Source of the DNA: Anaerohalosphaera lusitana
GTDB taxonomy: Bacteria; Planctomycetota; Phycisphaerae; Sedimentisphaerales; Anaerohalosphaeraceae
Assembly: GCF_002007645.1 (NCBI RefSeq)
Contig: NZ_CP019791.1
Coordinates: forward strand, 3,278,593-3,342,592
DNA: 64,000 bases
Reading direction: 5' to 3'
Shown here: piece by piece, positions 43,301-51,658 of the stretch
Layout: each line of letters starts with the position of its first letter
Position numbering within the stretch: position 1 is the stretch's first letter
Notes under the pieces: generated by a model
What the model was told of the DNA's origin: nothing
The model's database searches: none
What the model saw: only the letters and a program-made list of their open reading frames with translations
Translations under genes and position numbers: made by a program

Positions 43301-44029
43301 ATGAACGTACTAAAACGCCAAACCAAGCGAACAGTTTACTTCGGGATCAAATACTTCGTATCAGCAAGCTGGTCTCTGGACAGAGCGCATCTGCTAAAAT
43401 TTCAGCAGCACCTCCTGGAAAGAGGACTGGACTTTTCACAGACGAATATTCAGGGCAACAGTTTCGTACTTTCGAGAACTCAACCCTCGCCGCTTCAGAT
43501 AAGGCTCGAAGCCAACGGCCCGCAAGTGTCCAGCATCAATGTCTTTGCCCAAAAACCCACATACGACCTGAGCCTTTTCATCAGGGACGCGGATGTTGTT
43601 TTTTCCGCCTACAGGGAAACCTGGCGCGCCGAGCAGTACCAGGTAATTCGAAAAGACGCCAAGATCCAGCACCTTTACAGTTGCACTGAGCATGCCTTCA
43701 AATACATCTGGGAACGCAGGCTCGGCCAGTCGCCAGGTGATTTCAGCAGCCTGGGAGGCAGACCTGTTGCAGGGGGCGGACTCCGGCTGATACTGCCGCC
43801 GCACAAAAAAGAAGGCGAAGAGACGCACAGTGCGGAAATACGCATAGAATCATTCCTTCGCGATACAAGGAGTCTATTCGTAGAGACAGGCTTTGTCTGG
43901 CCGACCCCGCAGACCATAAAAAAAGACGACAGCTTTGATGTCGACAAGCAAATGAACTTCGTTGAACATTATGCGACGAATGAGGTCTGGCAGTTTCTTA
44001 GTGAACAGGAAACAGAAAACGAGCAGTAA
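43301..44029 (+). CDS. Unrecognised 242-residue protein
   Basis: I do not recognise this protein. It begins MNVLKRQTKRTVYFGIKYFV and has no signal peptide or membrane helix. The fold seems mixed alpha/beta with alternating hydrophobic strands (LQIRLEANGPQV, SLFIRDADVVF) and a charged C-terminal helix. The ATG at 43301 has GAGGG seven bases upstream; the longer in-frame extension of 56 codons is poorer. The length, ribosome site and codon use support a real gene. It lies alone between hflX and pilus locus B. No function is proposed. Confidence 0.7.
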   Translation: MNVLKRQTKRTVYFGIKYFVSASWSLDRAHLLKFQQHLLERGLDFSQTNIQGNSFVLSRTQPSPLQIRLEANGPQVSSINVFAQKPTYDLSLFIRDADVVFSAYRETWRAEQYQVIRKDAKIQHLYSCTEHAFKYIWERRLGQSPGDFSSLGGRPVAGGGLRLILPPHKKEGEETHSAEIRIESFLRDTRSLFVETGFVWPTPQTIKKDDSFDVDKQMNFVEHYATNEVWQFLSEQETENEQ

Positions 44030-44314
44030 CAGAACGACCGGTCAGTACGGCTGCCTGAGATATTTTAACGCCTGTTGCATAACTCCATACAACAGACTCA
44101 AGTCCATGCCTTACCGCCCTTCTGACTCATTGCAAAGACGCAAAGATATACAGTCTCAATTCTGATATTCGCATCATTTTAAGCATTTTCAGCATATTTA
44201 TTGTTGCCGGGTGCCATGCTGCGCGTTATTTGGTAATTGAGAAGCGTTTTGGACACATCATTATTGGGGAGAGCTATTAGCCTGCAAGGCATATCACATT
44301 GGGGGAAGGAACTC

Positions 44315-46063
44315 ATGCTTGGGGAACTTAAAACCAGAGAAACGCCTTCACGAAGTTGTTATTTCGGTGAATGGCTGCTGAAACGCGGAGTCGTCGATCA
44401 CAAATCAATCTATGACGCACTCGAAGAACAGAAGATCCATGGGGGAAGGCTAGGCGAAATACTTGGCAGGAGGCATTCGCTTAGCCCGGACGAATTGACA
44501 AACGAGCTGGCTGCATACCTGGATCTGGAAGTGCTGGAGCTGACCGACAAGAACAGAATCGATATCGATGCAGCCAGACAGATACCCGAGAGTCTGGCGA
44601 GAAGGTTCTCTCTGGTGCTGGTCGGGCTGGAAAACGGGCTTGCAGTTGTGGCGATGTCTGATCCGCTCAACGTCGTCGCCAAGGACCGAATAGAGACCAT
44701 GACAGGATTGCCTTTAAAGGTTTGTCTAAGCAGTGAAGAAGGCATAAGCCGGGCAATAGAATGGATATACCACGGCTGTGATGAAGAAGAGAGGCAACTG
44801 CAGTCTCTCGCGAAGATAGAAATAGATGAAGATGAAGACTTTTTCAAACACGTCAGCGAACAGGCAAACCTGGATATTGAAGCGGCCGCGGACGATGCCC
44901 CGGTAATCCGTTTCGTTAACCTGTTATTGAGCCAGGCAGTGAAAAGCAGGGCCAGCGATATTCACGTAGAGCCGCAGGAAAATGACATGAGCGTTAGAAT
45001 GCGAGTCGACGGACACCTCAGACAGATGGTCGCCCCTCCAAGACGTATGCAGGCTGCTATCATAGCAAGGGTAAAAATACTTGCAGAAATGAATATCGCT
45101 GAGCGGAGACTGCCTCAGGATGGTCGCTTCAAGATACGCTCAAAGGGCCGGGACATCGATGTTCGGGTTTCGACGATCCCAACAATATACGGTGAAAAGG
45201 TGGTCATGCGCATACTGGATAAATCCGCGGTCCGCCATGATCTGGACAGAATCGGTTTTGACGAAGAATTGCTGCCCGAATTCAAGTCTATCCTCTCGCG
45301 ACCGCATGGGATCATAATAGTCACCGGCCCCACCGGCAGCGGAAAGAGCACCACGCTGTACTCTGCACTGAAATATCTCAGGGACCCGCGAAAAAATATC
45401 ACTACAGTTGAGGACCCAGTAGAATACCGGCTCAAGGGCATCAATCAGATCCAGGTGAAACCCGACATCAACATGGATTTTGCACTGGCTCTGCGATCGA
45501 TTCTGAGGCAGGACCCTGACATTATCCTCATCGGCGAAATACGTGACAAGGAAACCATGGAGATCGCGATGAAAGCGTCGCTGACGGGTCATCTTGTATT
45601 GAGCACGTTTCATACAAACGATGCTGCCAGTGCTTTCAGCAGACTCAGGTACATGGGACTGGAACCGTATTTGCTGGCATCGACAGTGAATCTGGTGGTT
45701 GCTCAGCGACTTGTCCGAAGGATATGCGAACACTGCAGGCAAAGATATATGCCCGATGATGAAACATTGGCCATGCTCGGTATTGAACGCAACAGCGGCA
45801 AAATATTCTATCACGGCACCGGCTGCAAGAACTGCGGCGGAACAGGATACAGGGGCAGATTGCCTATATTTGAATTCATGGTCGCTGATCCGGAGATCAG
45901 TCATCTGGTGATAGAAGGGGCTGCGGAAGAGAAAATTCGAAGCAGTGCCAGGAGCAAGGGATATGGGGGGCTGTTTGACAGCGGTCTAAAGAGAGTCTTC
46001 TCGGGCGAGACTACAGTCGAAGAAATACTCAATGTCGCCTGTGCCGACACATCTCTGGGTTAG
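44315..46063 (+). CDS. pilB: Type IV pilus extension ATPase, locus B
   Basis: A 582-residue PilB/GspE ATPase opening locus B. The N-terminal domain (about 18-155) is of the T2SSE_N type (GEWLLKRGVVDHKS). The ATPase has ASDIHVEP (213-220), Walker A GPTGSGKST (338-346), Walker B DIILIGEIRD, His box HLVLSTFHT and a zinc tetracysteine CEHC...CKNC. The start is the ATG at 44315 with GGGGGAAGGA upstream; a longer TTG frame is not supported. It differs from the locus A copy in the N-terminus and is a distinct paralogue. A non-coding gap of about 300 bases separates it from pilT, unlike the tight packing further on. Confidence 0.94.
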   Translation: MLGELKTRETPSRSCYFGEWLLKRGVVDHKSIYDALEEQKIHGGRLGEILGRRHSLSPDELTNELAAYLDLEVLELTDKNRIDIDAARQIPESLARRFSLVLVGLENGLAVVAMSDPLNVVAKDRIETMTGLPLKVCLSSEEGISRAIEWIYHGCDEEERQLQSLAKIEIDEDEDFFKHVSEQANLDIEAAADDAPVIRFVNLLLSQAVKSRASDIHVEPQENDMSVRMRVDGHLRQMVAPPRRMQAAIIARVKILAEMNIAERRLPQDGRFKIRSKGRDIDVRVSTIPTIYGEKVVMRILDKSAVRHDLDRIGFDEELLPEFKSILSRPHGIIIVTGPTGSGKSTTLYSALKYLRDPRKNITTVEDPVEYRLKGINQIQVKPDINMDFALALRSILRQDPDIILIGEIRDKETMEIAMKASLTGHLVLSTFHTNDAASAFSRLRYMGLEPYLLASTVNLVVAQRLVRRICEHCRQRYMPDDETLAMLGIERNSGKIFYHGTGCKNCGGTGYRGRLPIFEFMVADPEISHLVIEGAAEEKIRSSARSKGYGGLFDSGLKRVFSGETTVEEILNVACADTSLG

Positions 46064-46277
46064 CAGATCATTTCAAAATGCAGTCAGGATGGGGAAACAC
46101 TTGAAAGAAACATCACGTCAAAAAACAGTGCATTCAGACGGCTCCATATCTGTTGTTTTGCCGGCACCGCTTTGCCAGGCCAATCACATGTCTTGGATCT
46201 CTGCTTGAGTTGCCTTAGGCAAATTTACCATGACATACTTCTACAAAACCCTACGCAATGTAAGAGGCATACCCTGA

Positions 46278-46305
46278 TTGACCAAAAGAATAGTTCGATT
46301 ATGGT
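46278..46305 (+). promoter_or_regulatory. Candidate promoter upstream of locus B pilT
   Basis: TTGACC (46278-46283), 16 bases, then TATGGT (46300-46305). Placed 56 bases before the pilT ATG, it could drive pilT, pilC and later genes separately from pilB. Confidence 0.4.
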
Positions 46306-46360
46306 AGGTCATTAGATTAGTCAGAAAGTTAAAGGGGAATTGAAAACTGTAGAGGTGGCA

Positions 46361-47419
46361 ATGAATATCGAAACCAGCATGCAGGAATTACTCGGAAAAC
46401 TGTCTTCCACCATTGGTGCCAGCGATCTGATACTCACTGCTGGTCAGCCGCCGCAGATAAGAATAAAGAATGAGATCGTCTCTCTTGACTTTCCCAGGCT
46501 AAGCATAGATGACACATACAGACTCAGTACATCTGTTCTTGACGAAGAGCAAAAGGAAAAATTCAACCAGGATAAGGAGCTTGATTTATCACTGGAAATT
46601 GATGGTGCGGGAAGATTCCGCATCAATATGTTCAGGCAGCGAGGAGCTGCAGCCTTTGTAGCAAGATCGGTCATGAGCACGATCCCGACGTTTGAAGAAC
46701 TCGGCCTGCCGGATATCATGTACAGGCTCGGTTCCCTGCAGAGAGGACTTGTTCTTTTCACCGGACCTGTCGGGACAGGCAAAACCACTACTATCGCAAG
46801 CCTTGTGAACTACATTAATCAGACAAGGGCCTGCCATATAGTTTCCATCGAAGACCCTATTGAGTATATCCATACTCATATAAAGTCCACAGTCAATCAA
46901 AGGGAGGTCGGAACCGATACCCATTCATTCAAGGAAGCTTTGAGAAGAATTCTCAGGCAGTCCCCCGATGTCATTGTGATCGGCGAAATACGGGACCGTG
47001 AATCCGCACAGGCCGCCATGACATTGGCTGAAACGGGCCACTTGACCCTAGCAACACTCCACACACGCGGCTGCCCTGCTTCCGTAACCAGATTGGTGGA
47101 CATGTTCGGACAGGATCAGCACCAGCAGGTACGCTCCCAACTTTCAGCATCATTAGCAGCAGTGATCTGGCAGCAATTGATCCTGAGTGAGCAAGAGGAC
47201 AGACTTATACTGGCAACCGAGATAATGACGGCAACACCTGCAGTACGTTCATTGATCCGTCAGGGGAGAATGCACGAAATCTACAGTCTGCTTCAGTCAG
47301 GAAAGAAAAACGGGATGCATACGATGGAGCAGTCTATAAGGGAACTGATAAGCCGCGGACTGCTGGATGCTAATTGGCTGAACGATAACTATAGCGATGT
47401 TTATGCAGCGAAGGCGTAA
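46361..47419 (+). CDS. pilT: PilT-like retraction ATPase, locus B
   Basis: A 352-residue PilT-family ATPase. It shows GASDLILTAG (19-28) in the N-domain, Walker A GPVGTGKTT (135-143), Walker B DVIVIGEIRD, and the retraction-type motif PAVRSLIRQG near the C-terminus. Walker A differs from the more usual GPTGSGKST. The His-box histidine is kept (HLTLATLHT). The ATG at 46361 has GAGG five bases upstream; a TTG seven codons earlier is less likely. It ends four bases before the pilC start. It probably powers retraction of the locus B fibre; some PilT-like proteins instead act as PilU-type accessory motors. Confidence 0.92.
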   Translation: MNIETSMQELLGKLSSTIGASDLILTAGQPPQIRIKNEIVSLDFPRLSIDDTYRLSTSVLDEEQKEKFNQDKELDLSLEIDGAGRFRINMFRQRGAAAFVARSVMSTIPTFEELGLPDIMYRLGSLQRGLVLFTGPVGTGKTTTIASLVNYINQTRACHIVSIEDPIEYIHTHIKSTVNQREVGTDTHSFKEALRRILRQSPDVIVIGEIRDRESAQAAMTLAETGHLTLATLHTRGCPASVTRLVDMFGQDQHQQVRSQLSASLAAVIWQQLILSEQEDRLILATEIMTATPAVRSLIRQGRMHEIYSLLQSGKKNGMHTMEQSIRELISRGLLDANWLNDNYSDVYAAKA

Positions 47420-47422
47420 TAA

Positions 47423-48646
47423 ATGCAGTCAGTAACAGCACATAACTTTAAATACGTAGCCCGAGACGAGGACGGCCTGCGACATGAAGGTACGTATCAG
47501 GCGGCATGTGAAAGGGACGTGCTGACCTGGGCCCGACAGCAGGGGCTTGTTCCGGTCAAAGTAGAGCCTGTCACAAAACGCAGCCATAAACGCAAGAGTC
47601 TTCCGGTAGGCAAACGGATATCAAGCGGCAGAATGGCGACATCCTGCTGGCAGCTTACCACTATGCTCGAAGGCGGTATCGTACTGACGGAAGCTATCGA
47701 AGCAATGGCCATAGACCTGAAGAACCCGCGGTTTCGCAGAGTTTTGCAAAATATAAACGAGGATGTGAAAAGCGGGGAAACGCTTTCAGACAGCGTGGCA
47801 AAGTTTCCGAATGTCTTCAGCCCGTTGTTCAGGACTATGATACTGGCCGGCGAGGCGAGCGGTACACTGCCAGAAGTTCTAAAGCGGATGGCGACCTATT
47901 ATGAGAAGCGAGACAGGCTTATACGGCAAAGCAGACAGGCTGCCGCATACCCTATCTTTGTATTTCTTTTTGTTTTTGTGATCGTCGGCGTTATGGCTTT
48001 CTTTGTCATACCGCGTTTTAAACTCATATTCGAAACAATAAATGGTCAACTGCCAGCGTTTACTCAGGCGTTCCTTGCGGTTCATGAGCAGATGATGAGC
48101 AATCTGCATCTGGTTGCACTGGGTCTTCTGGCAGTTGTTCTTATTTCGATGCTCTATGCCAGAACGTCACTGGGACACTGGCAATTAAGTAGAATTGTTT
48201 TACGAATTCCCCTCGTCGGAAGGATATTGATCCGTTCGTTCTATGCACTTTTCTGCAGGACGATGGCAACTCTGCTGGGCTCGGGCGTTTCACTGCTCGA
48301 GGCCCTTGAAATAGTCGAGGATATGACAAGTAACGACGTGATCAAATCGGCTGTTCGCAGAACTCGAAACGCGATAACTGAAGGTTCGGGAATTTCAGCA
48401 AGCATGCAAAGCAGCAGATTCTTCTCGAATACTGTGATCAAAATGACAGAGGTTGGAGAAAAAAGCGGCGCACTGCCTGAAGTACTGGATAAGACAAGTG
48501 ATTACTATGAAAAACGGGTTGAGGCATTGATAAACACATTGATCAGAGCTATGGAGCCGATCCTGATAATAATTGTAGCATCAATCGTCCTGGTCGTCCT
48601 GATCGCACTTTACCTGCCGGTATTCACAATTTCCGACATACAGTAA
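47423..48646 (+). CDS. pilC: Type IV pilus / type II secretion platform protein, locus B
   Basis: A 407-residue PilC/GspF platform protein. The N-terminal segment FKYVARDEDGLRHEGT (9-24) is the classic GspF opening, which the locus A copy lacks. Two GspF domains follow (about 70-190 and 275-400), with helices near 173-195, 230-247 and 375-400. The sequence is clearly homologous to, but distant from, the locus A protein. It starts three bases after the pilT stop. The major pilin gene lies 68 bases downstream. Confidence 0.93.
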   Translation: MQSVTAHNFKYVARDEDGLRHEGTYQAACERDVLTWARQQGLVPVKVEPVTKRSHKRKSLPVGKRISSGRMATSCWQLTTMLEGGIVLTEAIEAMAIDLKNPRFRRVLQNINEDVKSGETLSDSVAKFPNVFSPLFRTMILAGEASGTLPEVLKRMATYYEKRDRLIRQSRQAAAYPIFVFLFVFVIVGVMAFFVIPRFKLIFETINGQLPAFTQAFLAVHEQMMSNLHLVALGLLAVVLISMLYARTSLGHWQLSRIVLRIPLVGRILIRSFYALFCRTMATLLGSGVSLLEALEIVEDMTSNDVIKSAVRRTRNAITEGSGISASMQSSRFFSNTVIKMTEVGEKSGALPEVLDKTSDYYEKRVEALINTLIRAMEPILIIIVASIVLVVLIALYLPVFTISDIQ

Positions 48647-48652
48647 CAAAAC

Positions 48653-48670
48653 GTGCCTGTTGGCTGGCAC
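48653..48670 (+). repeat. Short inverted repeat between pilC and the major pilin gene
   Basis: GTGCC (48653-48657) and GGCAC (48666-48670) can form a small hairpin in the pilC-pilin gap. Such a hairpin could raise pilin mRNA level relative to upstream genes by protecting a processed end. No T run follows, so it is not a terminator. Confidence 0.3.
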
Positions 48671-48714
48671 TATGAAAATCTAATACACTTTTTCAATTTA
48701 AGGGGGTTTCAATT

Positions 48715-49149
48715 ATGAAACGAAAAGGTTTTACACTGGTTGAGCTGATGGTCGTCGTACTTATCGTCGCAATTCTGGCAGCGGTAGCAGTACCCATCAT
48801 AAGGGGAAGAATTGACGCAGCCAAGTGGTCAGAGGGCAAGGCAATAATGGGATCGATCGCAACAGCGATACGGACCTACGCAGCCGAGCAGGGCACTAAC
48901 GGCACACTGCCTACAAGCCTTGATGATCTCGGATTCGCTTCGGGCGACTGCACTGGCACCTATTTCACAGATTCAGACTTTCAGATCAGCGTCTCCAGTC
49001 TGGGCGGCGGCACTGGCGACGATCAGTATGTCCAGTTCTCCATAACCTGCCCGGGAGGATCTCAGACTAATGCCCCTGGAACACCTGAAAATGGTTATGT
49101 GCTGACCGCGAATTCAGACGGCACCATGAGCTGGGCGATAGGAAGCTGA
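48715..49149 (+). CDS. Major pilin / pseudopilin of locus B (PilA/GspG-like)
   Basis: A 144-residue prepilin. MKRKGFTLVELMVVVLIVAI shows cleavage between Gly5 and Phe6 with Glu10 at position 5 of the mature protein. AKWSEGKAIMGSIATAIRTYA in the helix and a short beta domain with two cysteines that could form a disulfide resemble GspG/PilA major subunits. AAGGGGG is eight bases before the ATG. It is the only Gly/Phe-cleaved, compact pilin in locus B and is followed by three minor-pilin genes, so it is the best candidate for the main fibre subunit. Locus A has no equivalent. Confidence 0.88.
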   Translation: MKRKGFTLVELMVVVLIVAILAAVAVPIIRGRIDAAKWSEGKAIMGSIATAIRTYAAEQGTNGTLPTSLDDLGFASGDCTGTYFTDSDFQISVSSLGGGTGDDQYVQFSITCPGGSQTNAPGTPENGYVLTANSDGTMSWAIGS

Positions 49150-49211
49150 TACGCTTGGTCAGATCAGAACATGTCTCTTTTAGGGTAACATTGAGACAAG
49201 AAGGAGCCGTT

Positions 49212-49763
49212 ATGGATAGGGTTTTAAGAACATCAAGTATGAATAGAGACCAATACCAGAAACCGGCCTTTACTATCATAGAGGTCATCCTGGCGATGCT
49301 GGTTCTATCCATAGCCATCTCGGGAGCCATGGCATTTAGATACTTTTCAATGCTGGATGCTCGCAAGGCTGAAACGCGCATGACCGCGGCTCGGATTGGA
49401 ACACTGCTGCTTGAGACCTGGAGAGGCAGTGGAGGAAGCAGTCTGTTCGATCCGCTTGGCAGCATAGACCCGGGCATACTGGAAATTAACGGGCAGGACG
49501 CAGCTCTTTTTGGGGGGGAAGCTGGCGTTCTGCCTGGTAATTTCACTAGACTTCCATCAACGAGTGATCCGGACTACCGCATTGTCCTGAACGGCCACAA
49601 CTATTATGTAACGCTGTCTTATCAGGACATCGACACAGATACAGACGGCATCTACGAAATACGCCTGCTGAACAGTGACATACGTTGGCGAAGGGACCTG
49701 GGTGAAGGAACGGTCACTCAATCTGATCAAGCTGTGAGGTTCACGACATGTGTAAATCTATAA
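49212..49763 (+). CDS. Minor prepilin, locus B (GspI/PilV-like)
   Basis: A 183-residue prepilin. QKPAFTIIEVILAML gives a predicted cleavage after Ala19 with Glu24 at mature position 5; alanine rather than glycine is at -1. The helix DARKAETRMTAARIG and a beta domain follow. The ATG at 49212 has AAGGAG five bases upstream; a longer in-frame start at 49155 lacks one. It ends by overlapping the next prepilin gene by 16 bases. It probably belongs to the tip complex with the next two proteins. Confidence 0.85.
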   Translation: MDRVLRTSSMNRDQYQKPAFTIIEVILAMLVLSIAISGAMAFRYFSMLDARKAETRMTAARIGTLLLETWRGSGGSSLFDPLGSIDPGILEINGQDAALFGGEAGVLPGNFTRLPSTSDPDYRIVLNGHNYYVTLSYQDIDTDTDGIYEIRLLNSDIRWRRDLGEGTVTQSDQAVRFTTCVNL

Positions 49764-50311
49764 GATATTCTGCCGCTCAAAACAGGCAACTAATCAGGCT
49801 GAACAGGCCAGCGTTTACCCTCGTCGAGCTTGCTGTCACTTCTGTTCTTTCGACAATCGTCGTGCTCAGTGCGATGGTTATGATGGTTGACCAGACACGA
49901 GGTTGGCATGACATATACAGTAAAGTGCATGGAGACGTAGCAGTTGACAGCACATTCTCGCGACGGGTTTTCGAGAGGACATGCCGCAAGGCTACCGAGC
50001 GAAGAGCTGAGATAAACGAAGATGGTAACGAACTGATCGTGTTCTATTTCAGTGAAAGTGCCCCAAACGATGCATCGTGGCCGGACAGATATGCAAGATT
50101 TCACATCAGTAACGATGAACTGATGCTTGTAGAAGGCGATTTGACTGCCGGCGAATGGATCAGGCAGGCAGCCGACAGCCACAGAGTGCTGGCCCGAAAC
50201 GTGAGTGAACTTAACTTCGCCGCAAGGAACAATGCGATCCAGATGAATTTGAAGCTTGATGATGGTGAGAATTTTAGTTCTATGGTCTGCTCAGCTTCAA
50301 GGCACAACTGA
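49748..50311 (+). CDS. Minor prepilin, locus B (GspJ/PilW-like)
   Basis: A 187-residue prepilin. NRPAFTLVELAVTSVLST has cleavage after Ala22 and Glu27 at mature position 5. The downstream beta domain with IRQAADSHRVLARNVSEL matches the GspJ/PilW pattern. The ATG overlaps the previous gene by 16 bases and has TGAGG about eight bases upstream, so translation is probably coupled. It precedes the PilX-like gene by 35 bases. Confidence 0.84.
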   Translation: MCKSIRYSAAQNRQLIRLNRPAFTLVELAVTSVLSTIVVLSAMVMMVDQTRGWHDIYSKVHGDVAVDSTFSRRVFERTCRKATERRAEINEDGNELIVFYFSESAPNDASWPDRYARFHISNDELMLVEGDLTAGEWIRQAADSHRVLARNVSELNFAARNNAIQMNLKLDDGENFSSMVCSASRHN

Positions 50312-50346
50312 AGCTATACCGTAAAACTCGGAAGAGGAGAGAACAA

Positions 50347-51597
50347 TTGACATACAAATGCATAAAAAAAAGCCATCATAGCAGAAAAGGAGCTGCACTG
50401 GCTTTGGCTGCAATGGTGGTGGTCATTATGCTGCTGGCGGGCATGGCTCTTTTGCGAGTTGGACTCAATTCCAGAGTATATGCAAATAAAACAGTAAATG
50501 AACTCATAGCAAGATCAGCCGCCGACGCAGGACTGAATGAGGCTTTTTCCCTAATGCAGAAAAAGCTGGCCACTTCCCATCTTCCCGGCAACAGTTGGAA
50601 TAACAGTACACTTCCGAGTACAACTGACAGAACCCTGGATGCTTCCGATGCCACTTACAGCTATGCTGTTTCCGGTTCACCGATTAACGGCTTCGTGATA
50701 GCGTCCACCGGCGAATGTAGCGGTCAGCAGCGAACTGTTAATGTCTCGATAACTACGCAAACTCCATTTACAGGTATTGGTGTAAGAGAAGTGATCGACA
50801 TCAAAACTGGCGTGAATTTCTATAAGACCCCTGAAGATGGACTGTTCATTCTCAGAACAAACAGTAGCGAGACTGGTTGTATTTCTATTAATTCATGGGT
50901 CACAGTGCCGGGCGACGTGGTTATAGGCCCAGGTGGTATTCCAGAAACTTCGATAGATACCAAAAGCAACACAGTCATAGAAGGCGGAAGCTACTCAGCC
51001 ACGGAAGAGATTAATTTTCCACCTGTTTATGCACCGTCCGGACTGCCTCTAATGGAATATCAGCAAGGCAATACCATCACCCTGAACTCAAGTGGACAAT
51101 ATGAAGGTATTACAATTGGCAATGGTGAAACTCTAATGATAGACGATGGTGTCCCGGGTACTACAAAAAAGCTTACGATCTACATCTCTGGCGACTTGAT
51201 ACTCAACAATGGTGCAAGCATGATCCTTGCCGAGGGAACTGCATTGGATCTGTATCTTGGAGGGAACTGGGAAGATAAAAATTCATCGTCTGCCGGAGGA
51301 TTTTTCAACGAAAACACCATCTCTGACCCAATAACTGCTGCTCAACTCCTGCATGTCTACGGATTGCCTGGATGTGAAAAGATCTCATTTAAGGCGAAAA
51401 GCGATTTTGCCGGGGCGGTATATGCTCCAGATGCGGACCTGATACTTCACAACTCGGGCGATATTTACGGAGCTTTCGTGGGCAACAATTTTGAGATGAA
51501 AAACTCGTCCAGCTTCACATATGTCGCAGATTTAATGAACGGAATGATAGACGACCCAATAACTGTTTTCGCTCGACAGCGATGGTGGGAAGACTGA
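50347..51597 (+). CDS. PilX/GspK-like pilin with a bactofilin-like C-terminal domain
   Basis: A 416-residue protein beginning with a PilX-type transmembrane segment, SRKGAALALAAMVVVIMLLAG (residues 12-32; cleavage after Gly15 or nearby). It lacks Glu at mature position 5, as GspK/PilX-type tip pilins often do. From about 230 onward the sequence is repetitive and beta-rich with short strands (LILNNGASMIL, LYLGGNWED, AVYAPDADLILHNSGDIYG), resembling polymer-forming or bactofilin-like right-handed beta domains. The start is TTG with GAGGAGAG upstream. Its size and domain suggest a large adhesive or cap structure at the fibre tip (inference). Confidence 0.75.
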   Translation: MTYKCIKKSHHSRKGAALALAAMVVVIMLLAGMALLRVGLNSRVYANKTVNELIARSAADAGLNEAFSLMQKKLATSHLPGNSWNNSTLPSTTDRTLDASDATYSYAVSGSPINGFVIASTGECSGQQRTVNVSITTQTPFTGIGVREVIDIKTGVNFYKTPEDGLFILRTNSSETGCISINSWVTVPGDVVIGPGGIPETSIDTKSNTVIEGGSYSATEEINFPPVYAPSGLPLMEYQQGNTITLNSSGQYEGITIGNGETLMIDDGVPGTTKKLTIYISGDLILNNGASMILAEGTALDLYLGGNWEDKNSSSAGGFFNENTISDPITAAQLLHVYGLPGCEKISFKAKSDFAGAVYAPDADLILHNSGDIYGAFVGNNFEMKNSSSFTYVADLMNGMIDDPITVFARQRWWED

Positions 51598-51658
51598 GCC
51601 AGTCGGATAAGCATAGCGATTTAGCCAGAAACCCCTTGATTGCATAAAGGAGAAATGA

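Noticed and set aside
48665-48680. TGGCAC box before the major pilin gene, as in sigma-54 pilA promoters
   Set aside because: The required GC at the -12 position is missing (AAATC instead of TTGCA).
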